Positions 9,050-18,100 of a stretch of DNA of 64,000 nucleotides are shown piece after piece. Below the pieces are notes generated by a model. That model worked only from the letters and a program-made list of their open reading frames with translations, was not told where the DNA came from and did no database searches. How positions within the stretch are numbered: position 1 is the first letter of the stretch; each line of letters opens with the position of its first letter. The position numbers were made by a program, and so were the translations under genes. The stretch comes from Pleomorphomonas sp. T1.2MG-36 (GTDB taxonomy: Bacteria; Pseudomonadota; Alphaproteobacteria; Rhizobiales; Pleomorphomonadaceae): NCBI RefSeq assembly GCF_950100655.1, contig NZ_CATNLY010000012.1, forward strand, positions 1 through 64,000, given 5' to 3'.

Positions 9050-9164
9050 GATCAGGCCTTTCACCGCCGAGATCACTCGGCGTCTCGCGCGCGGTCGTTC
9101 ACCCACAACGGCTAAGGCCGGTGGGACACGGCAGTCTTGCGAGCGACTGTTGTTGATGGACCTG

Positions 9165-9186
9165 ATCGTAGGCGAAACTTGACGAT
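9165..9186. promoter_or_regulatory. Possible LysR operator in divergent MFS/LysR spacer
   Basis: An ATCGT-N12-ACGAT inverted repeat lies in the 180-bp spacer between the divergent MFS (start 9049) and LysR (start 9230) genes, 44 bp from the LysR start. LTTRs bind dyads of this general kind near their own promoter. The arms are short and could be chance. Confidence 0.35.
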
Positions 9187-9229
9187 ATAAGAATGGTATG
9201 GCTGAGTATTTCAGAGACAACAAATTCGG

Positions 9230-10099
9230 ATGATCGAAATGGCATCCCTCGATGTCGAGTCGGTGCAGGCGTTCGTGGCCATCGCCGACCTTCAGAGTTT
9301 CACGCGCGCGGCGGAGGCCCTTGGCACCACGCAAGGGGCGATCAGCGTCAAGCTGCGGCGCCTGGAAGAGCGGATCGGCCAGCGGCTGATCGAACGCACG
9401 CCGCGCCACGTCCGCCTCTCCGCACACGGCGCAATCTTTCTCGACCGGGCTCGTGACTTCCTTGCCGCACACGAGGCCGCGCTGTCGGCGCTCGCCTCCA
9501 CGACCCCGCGCCGCTTCGGGCTCGGCATCGCCGCGCATGTGGCCGGGCCAGAGCTTCCGACCCTTCTGGCACAACTCAACGCGTATGATCCGGGCCTGCG
9601 CATCGAGGTGCGCCTCGAAAACTCGCGCACGCTGCTCGACGCTTTCGATCGTGGAGAGCTGGACGCCTGTATCATTCGTCGCGAAGACGACCGGCGCGAC
9701 GGCGAGGTCCTCGGCCCCGAACATTTCGGCTGGTTCGCCGCGCCGAATTTCGAGCATCGGCAAGGCGAACCTCTGCGGTTGGCGGCTCTGTCGCCGTCGT
9801 GCGGCGTGCGCGATATCGCGACCCGCTCCCTCGACGAGGCCGGCATCGCCTGGACGGAAGTGTTCCTCGGTGGCGGCTCGTCGGCCGTGACGGCAGCCGT
9901 CTCCGCCGGACTCGCTATGGCCGTCTTTTCCTGTCGCCTTGCGCCGCCCGGCACAGTCGAAGTCGGCGAGCGCTTCAGGCTGCCGCGCCTGCCTTCGTCC
10001 GAGATCGTGCTGCACTCGACGCTCACCGATCCCAAGTCGCGTGCCGCATTGCGCACATTGGCTGCGGCCTTTCGGGAGCACCGCGCGATGGCCGGATAG
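9230..10099 (+). CDS. LysR-family transcriptional regulator
   Basis: The 289-residue LTTR has an HTH region (VESVQAFVAIADLQSFTRAA, then LGTTQGAISVKLRRLEERIG) and a type-2 periplasmic-binding-like effector domain. It is divergent from the DHA2 MFS gene, the classical layout in which the regulator controls both itself and the transporter. ATG codons at 9230 and 9239 are both possible; neither has a strong SD. The effector cannot be predicted. It is not closely similar to the other two LysR proteins in this block when read side by side. Confidence 0.88.
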   Translation: MIEMASLDVESVQAFVAIADLQSFTRAAEALGTTQGAISVKLRRLEERIGQRLIERTPRHVRLSAHGAIFLDRARDFLAAHEAALSALASTTPRRFGLGIAAHVAGPELPTLLAQLNAYDPGLRIEVRLENSRTLLDAFDRGELDACIIRREDDRRDGEVLGPEHFGWFAAPNFEHRQGEPLRLAALSPSCGVRDIATRSLDEAGIAWTEVFLGGGSSAVTAAVSAGLAMAVFSCRLAPPGTVEVGERFRLPRLPSSEIVLHSTLTDPKSRAALRTLAAAFREHRAMAG

Positions 10100-10158
10100 C
10101 GGGCGCGGGACAAACGCCCGCAGCCGGCTACGTTTATCGGGCGGTGTCGCCGGCTTCC

Positions 10159-11082
10159 TCATGACGTTCTCGATGCCCGTTCCGGCGCGAGCTGATCGAC
10201 AACGGTGAAAGTCAGGCCCGTCCAATATTCGCCTGCCTCAACGACCGCGATTGCTCGTTCTGCCTCTTCGATCGCGACATAGCCGTCTGACAACACGAAG
10301 CTTTCGGCATCCTTCATCGAAGCGAAGGCCAGCAACGTCACACCATCGATCCGGCTGGTTAAGGGATGGTAGAACGGCACACCCTCTGTGACGGGACCGA
10401 TGTTGTGCAGTTGGACGTAGCGCTTCACGAGACGCTGCGTGTCGGCCTGGCCGACCACCAGCTCGGCATGGTCGTGCAGCCAGCGGCGCTGGAAGGTCTC
10501 GCGGTCGAGGTCGTCGCGCCGGATGTGCGTCTTGATCAGGACGATCGCGTCGTCACCAGCCGTGTTCGGCACGATGATGAACTGGCGCGCGAGTACCGGC
10601 CCGAGATCCCGGAAGATGGCCTGATCCTCGGGAAGGATCTTGCGACGAACACGCTCGGCACCCAGAACCGCGCCGAGATCGTCGATGTCAGCGAAGTTGA
10701 GATACGCGACCCCGTCCCATTGCGGGCGTCGGTAGGGCTCGACGTGACCGACGATGGTCTCGAACAGGCGGCCATCCGCATCGAGCGGCGGCCGGTACGG
10801 CGGTGGGTTCAAGCTCGTCGGTCCCGACGCCACGCGGTGAATCTGATCGTAACGCAGCAGGCGACTGATCGTCGTGCGATCGTCCGCCTCGTCGGGATGG
10901 AGGAAGCGCTGGCCATGCACCTTGCGCCAGTAGTCACCCCATGTTTCGAAGCTGAGATTGGGGTCGGTTTCGGACGCGTTGGCGGCCGGATCGGCGCGCA
11001 ACAAGAACGAGAACAGCACCGTCAGCGGAGCGGTTCGAGCGTCGGCCTCGGTTGATGTGGACGGTGCGATAGAGGTGGTCAT
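10159..11082 (-). CDS. EthD-type (dimeric alpha-beta barrel) protein
   Basis: The 307-residue soluble protein appears to contain two ferredoxin-like EthD-type modules. The first spans about 20-140, with TWGDYWRKVHGQRFLHPDEA and LLRYDQIHRV. The second spans about 175-290, with FQRRWLHDHAELV and LVKRYVQLHN. EthD-like proteins occur near oxidative or polyketide-type metabolism and often act on or bind aromatic compounds; no exact reaction can be given. Its start codon overlaps the stop of the upstream MFS gene (ATGA, 11079-11082), implying translational coupling and a joint function, plausibly handling plus export of one compound. Confidence 0.7.
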   Translation of the reverse strand: MTTSIAPSTSTEADARTAPLTVLFSFLLRADPAANASETDPNLSFETWGDYWRKVHGQRFLHPDEADDRTTISRLLRYDQIHRVASGPTSLNPPPYRPPLDADGRLFETIVGHVEPYRRPQWDGVAYLNFADIDDLGAVLGAERVRRKILPEDQAIFRDLGPVLARQFIIVPNTAGDDAIVLIKTHIRRDDLDRETFQRRWLHDHAELVVGQADTQRLVKRYVQLHNIGPVTEGVPFYHPLTSRIDGVTLLAFASMKDAESFVLSDGYVAIEEAERAIAVVEAGEYWTGLTFTVVDQLAPERASRTS

Positions 11083-12302
11083 CGGGCGAACTCCTTTGCA
11101 GCGAAGGGGATGGATGGCGGAAGCAGAGAGCGCAGCAGCGCGGCGAGACCGCAGGCGGCGCCTGTGAGGCACACACCGGTCCAGCCGTAGCGGCTCCAGG
11201 CCCAGCCGCCGGCGAGCGCACCGATCGCCATGCCGATCATGGCTGCGGTCATCAGCAAGCCGTTCAGCCGGCTGCGCGCCGCAGGGTCGATCGTCGTGAC
11301 GATGGTCTGGTGCGAAACCAGCGCGGCCATGACGCCGAGATCGAACAGCACCGCTCCCGCGACCAGAGCGGCGATCGAGTGCGGCAATACCTGCATCAGG
11401 GTGAAGGCAAGAGCGACCAGCAGACAGCCGAGCCGGATGGCGATGGCAGGTCCCCGAGCGTCGGCGAGCCGTCCGAACAGAGGGGCGCCGAAGGCCCCGG
11501 CCGCACCGGCCAATCCGAAGGCGCCGGCCACACCCGCACCGAGATGGAGCGGCGGCTCCGCCAGCATCAGCGCCAGGGTCGACCAGAAGGCGCCAAGGGT
11601 TGCCGCCAGCAGGCCTTGCGTCGCCAGAGCCTTGCGCAACACGGCATGTCGCTCGACCAAGGTGGCGAGACTCAGGAGAAGAGCGCCATAGGAACCGCTG
11701 GCGGTCGCCGGCTGGAGCGGCAACCAGCGCCAGACCGCGAGGCCGACCAGCGTCACCATGGCGGCGGCCAGCGCGTAGATCGCTCGCCAGCCGAGGAGAT
11801 CGCCGACGACCCCGCCCAGCGTGCGAGACAACAGGATGCCGCAGAGCAGGCCCGTGGTCACGAGCCCGATGGTGCGCCCACGCTCTTCGGCCGTCGCGAG
11901 TTGCACCGCCATGGGCACGAAGTCCTGGCCCAGGCTGCCGAGCAGTCCGACGCCGAGGCTGACGGCGAGAAGCACGGAAAAATCCGGTGCGAGAGCCGTC
12001 GCCAGCAGGGCAAGCACGAGCAGGATCGACTTGATGAGGACGAGCCGCTTGCGGTCGATGAGATCGCCGAGCGGGGCCAGCAGCAGCATTCCGAGCGCAT
12101 AGCCGGCTTGGCTCACCGCCGGGACGAGGCTCGCCGATTCCGATCCGATGCCGAATGTCTCGCGTACCAGCGGGACCACCGGTTGGATGTAATAGACATT
12201 GGCGACGCCGACGCCGGCTCCGATCGCCAGAAGCCAGATCAGGGCCGGCGGGATCGACTGCCTTCCTTCGTCTTTATGGGTGGATTGTGATGGTCCTGGC
12301 AT
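11079..12302 (-). CDS. MFS transporter, DHA1 (12-TM) type
   Basis: The 407-residue permease has about 12 hydrophobic segments. The DHA1 motif-A loop is present as LGDLIDRKRLVL, and ANVYYIQPVVPLV near the N-terminus is typical of YgaY/sugar-efflux-like MFS proteins. It probably exports a small molecule by proton antiport. It overlaps the downstream EthD-type gene by four bases and is divergent from a LysR gene 122 bp away, with two inverted repeats in the spacer. The three genes form a likely inducible module. Confidence 0.88.
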   Translation of the reverse strand: MPGPSQSTHKDEGRQSIPPALIWLLAIGAGVGVANVYYIQPVVPLVRETFGIGSESASLVPAVSQAGYALGMLLLAPLGDLIDRKRLVLIKSILLVLALLATALAPDFSVLLAVSLGVGLLGSLGQDFVPMAVQLATAEERGRTIGLVTTGLLCGILLSRTLGGVVGDLLGWRAIYALAAAMVTLVGLAVWRWLPLQPATASGSYGALLLSLATLVERHAVLRKALATQGLLAATLGAFWSTLALMLAEPPLHLGAGVAGAFGLAGAAGAFGAPLFGRLADARGPAIAIRLGCLLVALAFTLMQVLPHSIAALVAGAVLFDLGVMAALVSHQTIVTTIDPAARSRLNGLLMTAAMIGMAIGALAGGWAWSRYGWTGVCLTGAACGLAALLRSLLPPSIPFAAKEFAR

Positions 12303-12379
12303 GGCGCCGCTCCGTGGGATGCGGGCCGGACGACCCTACCCGGAACACTTTATTGGCGACTGCAGTGGCGATAAATCGC

Positions 12380-12415
12380 CTCATATGGCAATATGAGTTG
12401 ACTGATAGTCGTCAA
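12380..12415. promoter_or_regulatory. Two adjacent inverted repeats between divergent MFS and LysR genes
   Basis: CTCATAT-GGCA-ATATGAG (12380-12397) is a perfect 7-bp dyad. It is followed at once by TTGAC-N8-GTCAA (12398-12415), whose interior GACTGATAGTC is itself nearly palindromic. Both lie in the 122-bp spacer between the MFS start (12302) and the LysR start (12425), the second only 9 bp before the LysR ATG. Two tandem sites are what an autoregulating LTTR would use. Confidence 0.55.
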
Positions 12416-12424
12416 TAGGTCGCG

Positions 12425-13348
12425 ATGATTTCCGCCGAACACCTCAGTGGCATCACAGCCTTCGTCCAGGCCGCCGACGCGGGCGGATTCACGCTGGCGG
12501 CGGAGAGGCTCGGCCTCTCGAAATCCGGTATCGCCAAGAGCGTGGCGCGGCTCGAGGATCGGCTCGGGGTTCGATTGTTCAACCGAACGACGCGTCGCTT
12601 CGCGCTGACGACCGAAGGCCAGTCTTTCTACGAAACCTGCGTGCGCGTCCTGGCCGATCTGGAAAACGCCGAGGCGGCACTCAACGCCCATCGCCTGCGG
12701 CCGCGCGGGCGACTACGGGTCGATCTGCCCGTGGTATTCGGCCGACGCTGGGTTCTACCCGTGCTCCTCGATATTGGCGTGCACTATCCGGAGCTATCGC
12801 TGGAAGTTTCGCTGACCGATCGACGCATTGATCCGATCGACGAAGGCATCGACCTGGTGATCCGCATCGGCGATCTCGATGACAGTTCCACACTCGTCGC
12901 CAGAAGGCTGGGCGTGCAGCAATCGGTGCTCTGCGCCAGCCCCGATTATCTCGACAGGCACGGGAGCCCCACCTCACTCGATGATTTCAGCGCCCATGCC
13001 TGCATCGTCTTCGGCCGGGGCGGTCAGTCCCTGCCGTGGTGGTTCCTGGATGGAAAGGGCGCGCCCGTGGCGAAGCCCGTCTCCGGACGGCTCTCGTTCA
13101 ACCACAGCGACGCCATCTGCGATGCGGCCCTCGCCGGCCAAGGCATCGCGCTTCTCTCGACCTGGCTGATTGCCGACCACTTGCGCGACGGGCGTCTTGC
13201 GCAGGTGCTGCCAGCGGTGCCGACGCGAGGCTTTCCGATCCACGCTCTCTGGCCGCAAACTCGGCAGATGAGCCCGAAGGTGCGCGTTGTGGTCGACGAA
13301 CTGGTGAACCGCTTCCTGCCCGAACCGCCGTGGGACCGCGACAGATGA
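12425..13348 (+). CDS. LysR-family transcriptional regulator
   Basis: The 307-residue LTTR belongs to the large group with a DsdA/CrgA-like effector domain. The HTH reads SGITAFVQAADAGGFTLAAERLGLSKSGIAKSVARLEDRLG, and the effector domain has the typical GRLRVDLPVVFGR and LSFNHSDAICDAALAGQGI. It is divergent from the MFS/EthD pair and presumably controls it from the two dyads in the spacer. The 3' end is convergent with the relaxase gene, 30 bp away, so it marks the edge between the accessory block and the transfer operon. Confidence 0.88.
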   Translation: MISAEHLSGITAFVQAADAGGFTLAAERLGLSKSGIAKSVARLEDRLGVRLFNRTTRRFALTTEGQSFYETCVRVLADLENAEAALNAHRLRPRGRLRVDLPVVFGRRWVLPVLLDIGVHYPELSLEVSLTDRRIDPIDEGIDLVIRIGDLDDSSTLVARRLGVQQSVLCASPDYLDRHGSPTSLDDFSAHACIVFGRGGQSLPWWFLDGKGAPVAKPVSGRLSFNHSDAICDAALAGQGIALLSTWLIADHLRDGRLAQVLPAVPTRGFPIHALWPQTRQMSPKVRVVVDELVNRFLPEPPWDRDR

Positions 13349-13378
13349 GCCTTCGCTCCAGCTTTCTCGGTGTTAAGA

Positions 13379-15430
13379 TCAGATCTCCAATCCCTTCTGC
13401 CGCCCCAATTGCCACGACACCGATCCACCCTGCACGATGCCCGATACCTCGCGACCAAGCTGACGGTTGATGACTGGCCGCCACGGGACGAGTGTGAACT
13501 CGCGCGACTTCTCGACGATGGCGAACTTGCCGCTGGATAGCTGCACGGTCCCAGCGAAGGTACCGGAAATGGTCTCACCATCGGCAGCGGCTCGGAATGG
13601 CAGTGTCTTCTTGGCCGCCAGCTCCTCGCCCGCGCGGGCGACTTCGCGCTCCTGAAGCGTGGTGATCAGGTTGCGCCGATAGGCGATCCTACCGTCCGGC
13701 TGACGAGCGGCATCGCCATGCTCGATATGATGTTCACGGCGGCGATCCATCGCCTCGCGCACCTGTTCGCCGAACCCCGACGCCGATAGGTCGGATCCGC
13801 CCGTAGTGACAAGCCGCCGGTCGAGCCAAGTCGCGCCGTCCGATCCGATCTGGCGTTCAAGGTCGAAGGTCGAAAGGACGCGGATATTGGCACGAGCATT
13901 CCGACCAGCATCATACGCAGCCGCGCGCGCCTCGAAGTCTGCCGGTATGCGCCAATGATCGGCGTCGATCCGCTCGGCGATCCCCGCGCGGCGCAACGCC
14001 TCCAGCCGACGGACATGGGCGTCCACGAACCCCTCATAGTCACCGTTCGGCACGCGCCCATCGAACCGGGCCTTCTCCAGGTGGCGGCTTGGCCGATAGA
14101 GGCCGTCTTCGACCATGCCGGCGATGGCGCGGTCAGATGGGCGGCCAACGATGTCTGGCGGCCCGATCTCGATGACGCTGCCGATGCGGGCGTCCTCGAC
14201 CCGCGCCGGGTCGATGCCGGAGACATGATGCGTGCGTCCGTCGATGCCATCGACCAGCAGTGTCAGGTTCTCGCCCAACTCGTCGCTGAGATGCTTGTCG
14301 ATGACGCGGCCGACGATCGGCGTCGTGGGGGCGCCGTCGTGAATCTCAAAACTCATCGGGTCGCGCTCGGCGCCGTCGGCCCGGAGCGCCGTCTGCATGG
14401 TGCGGATGATGTCGCCGCGCTCGCCCATCTCGCGGAGCGTCGGCTCCAGCCGCTCACTCAATTCCCAGACACCCGGTGCGTGCTCGGTGGCAAGGCCCAT
14501 GTCGCCCAGTTTGCCGAGACGGCGTAGCCGCATGGTCCGGTCGGACTGGCCGTGCAGGTCTCCCGGTTCATATCGGAGGTCAAGCAAACGGTCTTTGGCC
14601 TCGGCGATCATCGCCCGGTCAATGTGGGTGAGCCGGTCCTGGTCGATCTCCGCCATGAGCTTGCGACGCTGCTCGATCTCCATGACGGGGCCGAGTTCCA
14701 GCGTCGCCAGTTCGCTCGCCCGCTCCCGAATCCCATTGGCGAGATAGTCGCCATTGATGACGAGATCTTCGCCGAGGACATCGCGGCCGTTGACGATGAT
14801 ATGGACATGGGGATGGCCGGTGTTGTGGTGATTGACCGCGACCCAATCGAGCTTCGTGCCGAGATCGGTTTCGACCTGGGTCATCAGCTCGCGGGTGTAG
14901 CCGGTGAGGTCGGCAAGATCGGTCGCCTCTTCCGGCGAGACAATGAAGCGGAACTGGTGGCGATCGTCTTTGCCGCGATCGAGAAAGGCATCGCCATCGG
15001 CACGATCGTCCGTCGTGGAATAGAGTTGCCCGCGCTCACCGTCACGAGATGTGCCGTCGCGCTGGATATAGCGCAGGTGCGCGGCGGCCTTTCCGCTCTT
15101 GCCCGCACCCCGGAGGGAACGGGATTTGACGATGACACGGCGGCTGCCGGGTTGGCGGTGGCTCCAGCCGTTCGACAGATTGCGGGCGCGCACGAAGGGC
15201 GCGCCGCGACCGCGCTGCACGCCCCGGCCGGAGGCGACGATGCTCTTTCCCTTGGTGGCGCGACCGGAACCACCGCTCTTCGCCGATCGGCTTCGGCCAG
15301 ACGCTGCCTGCTGCTGGTGCGCGACCTTTCGCACCTTGCTGAGGAAGCTCTTGGCTTGTCCGGCTTTCCCGCTGTCAGATCGGACGCGGCCGGGTCTTGG
15401 CCGGAAACGATTTTCGTCATCGCCGCTCAT
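13379..15430 (-). CDS. MobP-type relaxase (VirD2/RlxS-like)
   Basis: The 683-residue protein has a basic, Ser/Arg/Lys-rich N-terminal tail (about 1-105), a relaxase domain, and a long C-terminal part of the DUF3363 type. The relaxase domain carries the HUH metal-binding motif HPHVHIIVNG, preceded by WVAVNHHNTG. Relaxases nick the origin of transfer and pilot the strand into the recipient. I chose the ATG at 15430 (MSGDDENRF) because the upstream codons do not look like protein. The order RepA-ParA-...-TraF-...-relaxase matches rhizobial symbiosis-island-type elements. No coupling protein or Trb genes follow; a LysR gene ends 30 bp away. The catalytic tyrosine was not assigned. Confidence 0.88.
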   Translation of the reverse strand: MSGDDENRFRPRPGRVRSDSGKAGQAKSFLSKVRKVAHQQQAASGRSRSAKSGGSGRATKGKSIVASGRGVQRGRGAPFVRARNLSNGWSHRQPGSRRVIVKSRSLRGAGKSGKAAAHLRYIQRDGTSRDGERGQLYSTTDDRADGDAFLDRGKDDRHQFRFIVSPEEATDLADLTGYTRELMTQVETDLGTKLDWVAVNHHNTGHPHVHIIVNGRDVLGEDLVINGDYLANGIRERASELATLELGPVMEIEQRRKLMAEIDQDRLTHIDRAMIAEAKDRLLDLRYEPGDLHGQSDRTMRLRRLGKLGDMGLATEHAPGVWELSERLEPTLREMGERGDIIRTMQTALRADGAERDPMSFEIHDGAPTTPIVGRVIDKHLSDELGENLTLLVDGIDGRTHHVSGIDPARVEDARIGSVIEIGPPDIVGRPSDRAIAGMVEDGLYRPSRHLEKARFDGRVPNGDYEGFVDAHVRRLEALRRAGIAERIDADHWRIPADFEARAAAYDAGRNARANIRVLSTFDLERQIGSDGATWLDRRLVTTGGSDLSASGFGEQVREAMDRRREHHIEHGDAARQPDGRIAYRRNLITTLQEREVARAGEELAAKKTLPFRAAADGETISGTFAGTVQLSSGKFAIVEKSREFTLVPWRPVINRQLGREVSGIVQGGSVSWQLGRQKGLEI

Positions 15431-15719
15431 GGTTGATCCGCCCGCAACCGCGGGCTTCGGCCAAGAGTGCCGCGAGAACCGCCGTATATTCTGGCTTTTG
15501 CACACCTTGCAGCACCATGTAGGTCCGAAGACGGTGCCGCCCCAAACATTGTGCAGACAAGGGCTTGCCCTGCGGATCGGATCCATGGGGTGCCGTCCGC
15601 TTTAATCTTGCCGTCCGCCCTTTGCCTCCTTCGTGCCCCTCCTGCTGATGGATGAGATCGTTGCCAGCCCCATCCGCTGTCCACTAAAGTCTCTCGCCGG
15701 GCGGACGCGATCACGAGCC
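15431..15719. other. Spacer between lytic transglycosylase and relaxase genes
   Basis: This is 289 bp with no believable gene. In mobile elements of this kind the origin of transfer is often close to the relaxase gene, so this spacer or the one at 16428-16653 is a candidate oriT region, but I found no clear nic-like motif. Confidence 0.3.
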
Positions 15720-16427
15720 TCATGGCTGTCGTCCCGCATCCGCCCGCGCGACGAACAGACCGCCCGACTGGGGCACGATGGCGGACAGGTCGCGCACGGT
15801 GACCGCCTGCGGAGCGTCGGCCTTGTGCTTGTCGGACTGCACGGGAGGGACCGTCGCCTTGCTCAAAGGCTGCCCGATGAAAAGCGGAGCACGGGTCCAG
15901 GAGAGCGGATCGGCGGACGCGATCATGACCGCTCCGGTGGTCTCGCCGTTGCTGATGATCGGCGCGAGGGCGGCGACATACGCGCGGGTCTCTGGCGGAA
16001 GTGGCCGGCCCTTCAGCGCCTCCTCGTAGCGCCCGGGTCCGGCGTTGTAAGCCGCGATCCACTCCGGCGAACCGTAGCGGTCGAACAGTTCTCGGATGTA
16101 GGCCGCGCCCGCCACGATGTTGTCGTGCGGGTCGTACGGATCGTCACTCAGCCGGTAACGCACGCGCAGCGCGGCCCAGGTCTCCGGCATGATCTGCATC
16201 AGCCCGATCGCCCCTTTGGGCGAGAGAGCGCGCGGATCACCGTCGCTCTCGACGTGCATCACCGCGCGAATCCAGGCGGAGGGAAGCTCGAAGCGCTGTG
16301 CCGCCTCGGCGATGTGATCGCCATAGGGATCGCGCGATGACGGTTGGACGACAGGCAGAGGCTGCGCAAGCGCCATCGCCGGGATCGCAACGTCGTAAAG
16401 CATGCCCGAGAGAAGAATGACCGCCAT
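15720..16427 (-). CDS. Lytic transglycosylase, conjugation-associated (VirB1-like SLT)
   Basis: The 235-residue exported enzyme has a hydrophobic N-terminus followed by an SLT domain at about 40-150. The catalytic Glu is in MHVESDGDPRALSPKGAIG, followed by LMQIMPETW, and the AYNAGP motif lies near residue 127. Such enzymes open peptidoglycan locally so that a transfer channel can pass. I chose the ATG at 16427 because it starts a signal-like segment; the open frame continues upstream without protein-like sequence. It lies between the relaxase and DUF736 genes in the same orientation. The C-terminal 80 residues are low in recognisable motifs. Confidence 0.88.
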   Translation of the reverse strand: MAVILLSGMLYDVAIPAMALAQPLPVVQPSSRDPYGDHIAEAAQRFELPSAWIRAVMHVESDGDPRALSPKGAIGLMQIMPETWAALRVRYRLSDDPYDPHDNIVAGAAYIRELFDRYGSPEWIAAYNAGPGRYEEALKGRPLPPETRAYVAALAPIISNGETTGAVMIASADPLSWTRAPLFIGQPLSKATVPPVQSDKHKADAPQAVTVRDLSAIVPQSGGLFVARADAGRQP

Positions 16428-16653
16428 TCGAACAGGCGCGCCTTCTCCACTGCGACACCAGCCTGCCAGCGTGCTCGCTGCCGTCAAGGGTACGCGCAAC
16501 GCGCCGATCTTCGATCGCCCTTGACCTCCGCTGCGCGCGCCGGCCGACCGGTCGTCGAGCGGGGCGAAGGGATGAGACGGCTTTCCCGCGAACAAAGGGA
16601 TGACCGATCGTAAGGAGATTGCGCTCGCGCGCAGGCTGACGGACCGCATGATG

Positions 16654-16989
16654 TCACTCCCGCTCGCCGCGCTTCGGAGCACGGGTCCAGTGCAGCGACC
16701 AGGACGCGCCACCGTCGTCGTTCCGAAACAGATTGGCGCGGATCGGTTGCGGCAAGCCGGGATCGTCGATGACGAGCGCGATGTAGTCCCCGGCTCGTTC
16801 GCCGGTGCGCTTCCAGCCCGCACCGATCTCCGGCCCTTCCTCGTTGCCGTTGTGGACGCGGTAGTCCGGCGCGTTGTCGGCATCGGACGTTTCCGCCGGA
16901 ACGATGGTGATTTCGCGGAAGAGCGTGAAGGTATGGACGCGCCCGACGAAGCCGGTGGTTTCGCGGGTGAACTCGTCAATCTGCGGCAT
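16654..16989 (-). CDS. DUF736 family protein
   Basis: The 111-residue protein has the DUF736 pattern: a short N-terminal strand (TGFVGRVHTFTLFREITIVP), then PDYRVHNG...EIGAGWKRT, and at the end DDPGLPQPIRANLF with a final basic tail. DUF736 proteins are typical of alphaproteobacterial plasmids and integrative elements and have no proven function. A second, diverged member is encoded at 23903-24223 on the same element. Start at 16989 chosen over an upstream ATG because the family begins there. It sits between the TraF peptidase and transglycosylase genes. Confidence 0.88.
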   Translation of the reverse strand: MPQIDEFTRETTGFVGRVHTFTLFREITIVPAETSDADNAPDYRVHNGNEEGPEIGAGWKRTGERAGDYIALVIDDPGLPQPIRANLFRNDDGGASWSLHWTRAPKRGERE

Positions 16990-17036
16990 TGGGCAAACTC
17001 CATGAGCTGGTAGTGGGATGAACGGCGGTGCGGCAG

Positions 17037-17582
17037 TCACCGCGTCGGGGCACGCCAGACGAAATGGCCGTCACCCTCCTCGTCGGTGTAGATCGGCGTC
17101 GCCTTGCCGATGACGGTGCGTGCCGGGATCGGACCGAAGTAGCGGCCGTCCAGACTGTCGGGAACGTCCGGGTTCATTAGGAAGAACTCGTCCAGTGCTA
17201 CCGTCCGACAGCCCTGCCAGACTGGCAGATCGCGCCCCATGCGGTCACGGTCGAGCGCGTCGCCGAGCGGCACATGATCGACCGTGATGGTGCGCCCGGT
17301 ACGACAGACTTCATGTCCCGGCAGGGCCATGACGCGCTTCAGGAGCGGCACGCCGCGGCCGATATAGCCGCGCTCCACCATGAAGTCGGCGAGCGGTTTG
17401 TCCGGAAGGACTGCAACGAGATCGCCGACCTCCAGGACCAGCGTCGGGGCGAGATCGTAGAGGCCGATCGGAACACTCGCGGATGCGTTCCAGACGAGGC
17501 GCAGCGGCGTGGGAATGAACGATGCGACGGCGACGCCCATCACGGAGAAGTACGTCACCATGACGTAACCGAACCGGGTCAT
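17037..17582 (-). CDS. traF: TraF-like conjugative transfer S26 peptidase
   Basis: The 181-residue membrane peptidase has an N-terminal membrane anchor (about 5-25). The S26 catalytic serine is in ASASVPIGLY (about residue 36) and the catalytic lysine in GVPLLKRVMALPGHEV (about residue 82). This is the layout of plasmid TraF, which matures or cyclises the conjugative pilin. Its start overlaps the stop of the DUF2840 gene by four bases, so it is translated as part of the operon led by the HTH gene. A dedicated pilin peptidase without pilin or Trb genes in the window suggests that the transfer apparatus lies elsewhere on the element, is supplied in trans, or has been lost. Confidence 0.88.
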   Translation of the reverse strand: MTRFGYVMVTYFSVMGVAVASFIPTPLRLVWNASASVPIGLYDLAPTLVLEVGDLVAVLPDKPLADFMVERGYIGRGVPLLKRVMALPGHEVCRTGRTITVDHVPLGDALDRDRMGRDLPVWQGCRTVALDEFFLMNPDVPDSLDGRYFGPIPARTVIGKATPIYTDEEGDGHFVWRAPTR

Positions 17583-18100
17583 GGTTCCGCCCTCCGGCGC
17601 AACAGAAACGCCTGGTGCTGGTCGACGGTGTAGGCACGCGGCTCATGGCCAACGGTCAATCGGTTGTGAACGTGCCGCCAGTGATTGGGCGACACCTCGG
17701 TCGCGTCGATGCCGATCGCATCGATGGCATCGATGTGCTGAAGCACGCGCTCGACCTTGGGCCATCCCTCGATTCTGAGCAGGATCTCGCCGCCGGGACG
17801 CACGAAAGGCAGCGTCTGGTAGGGTTCGCCCGGCGCCACCGCGCGCACGATGTCGATGCGTGACGTGATCGTGCCGAAGTCGTTCGACGCCCACCGCACA
17901 AAGGCGAAGAGACTACAGGGCCGGAAGAAGAAAACACGCCGACGGCGGTCGAGTACCTGTTCGCGCACCTTGTGGCCGAACCTGATCCAGTTCTCGAGCC
18001 GCTTCTCGATGTGCGTCAGTTCGACTTGCGTGAAAGCGTCGGCGGACTGGGTATGCGGTGCGATACCGACATGTGAACGGGAAGCGGTGGCACCGGTCAT
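17579..18100 (-). CDS. DUF2840 domain protein
   Basis: The 173-residue soluble protein is recognisable as DUF2840, a family found next to TraF and ParA in rhizobial plasmids and integrative elements. Visible blocks are FTQVELTHIEKRLENWIRFG, RRRRVFFFRPCSLFAFVRWASNDFGT, and a C-terminal GEILLRIEGWPKVERVLQHIDAI. Its function is unknown. Four-base overlaps with both neighbours (RHH gene upstream, traF downstream) show tight translational coupling, so it probably works in transfer or its control. Confidence 0.85.
   Translation of the reverse strand: MTGATASRSHVGIAPHTQSADAFTQVELTHIEKRLENWIRFGHKVREQVLDRRRRVFFFRPCSLFAFVRWASNDFGTITSRIDIVRAVAPGEPYQTLPFVRPGGEILLRIEGWPKVERVLQHIDAIDAIGIDATEVSPNHWRHVHNRLTVGHEPRAYTVDQHQAFLLRRRAEP

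Noticed and set aside
7532..10225. Apparent 897-residue fusion of an unknown domain to the MFS transporter
   Set aside because: The upstream half is antisense to the divergent LysR gene; the transporter begins at 9049 with an SD and normal length.
13379..13980. Type IV secretion genes (traG/virD4, trb) expected after the relaxase
   Set aside because: The sequence beyond the relaxase encodes LysR, MFS and EthD-type proteins; no ATPase or Trb-like gene was found in this window.
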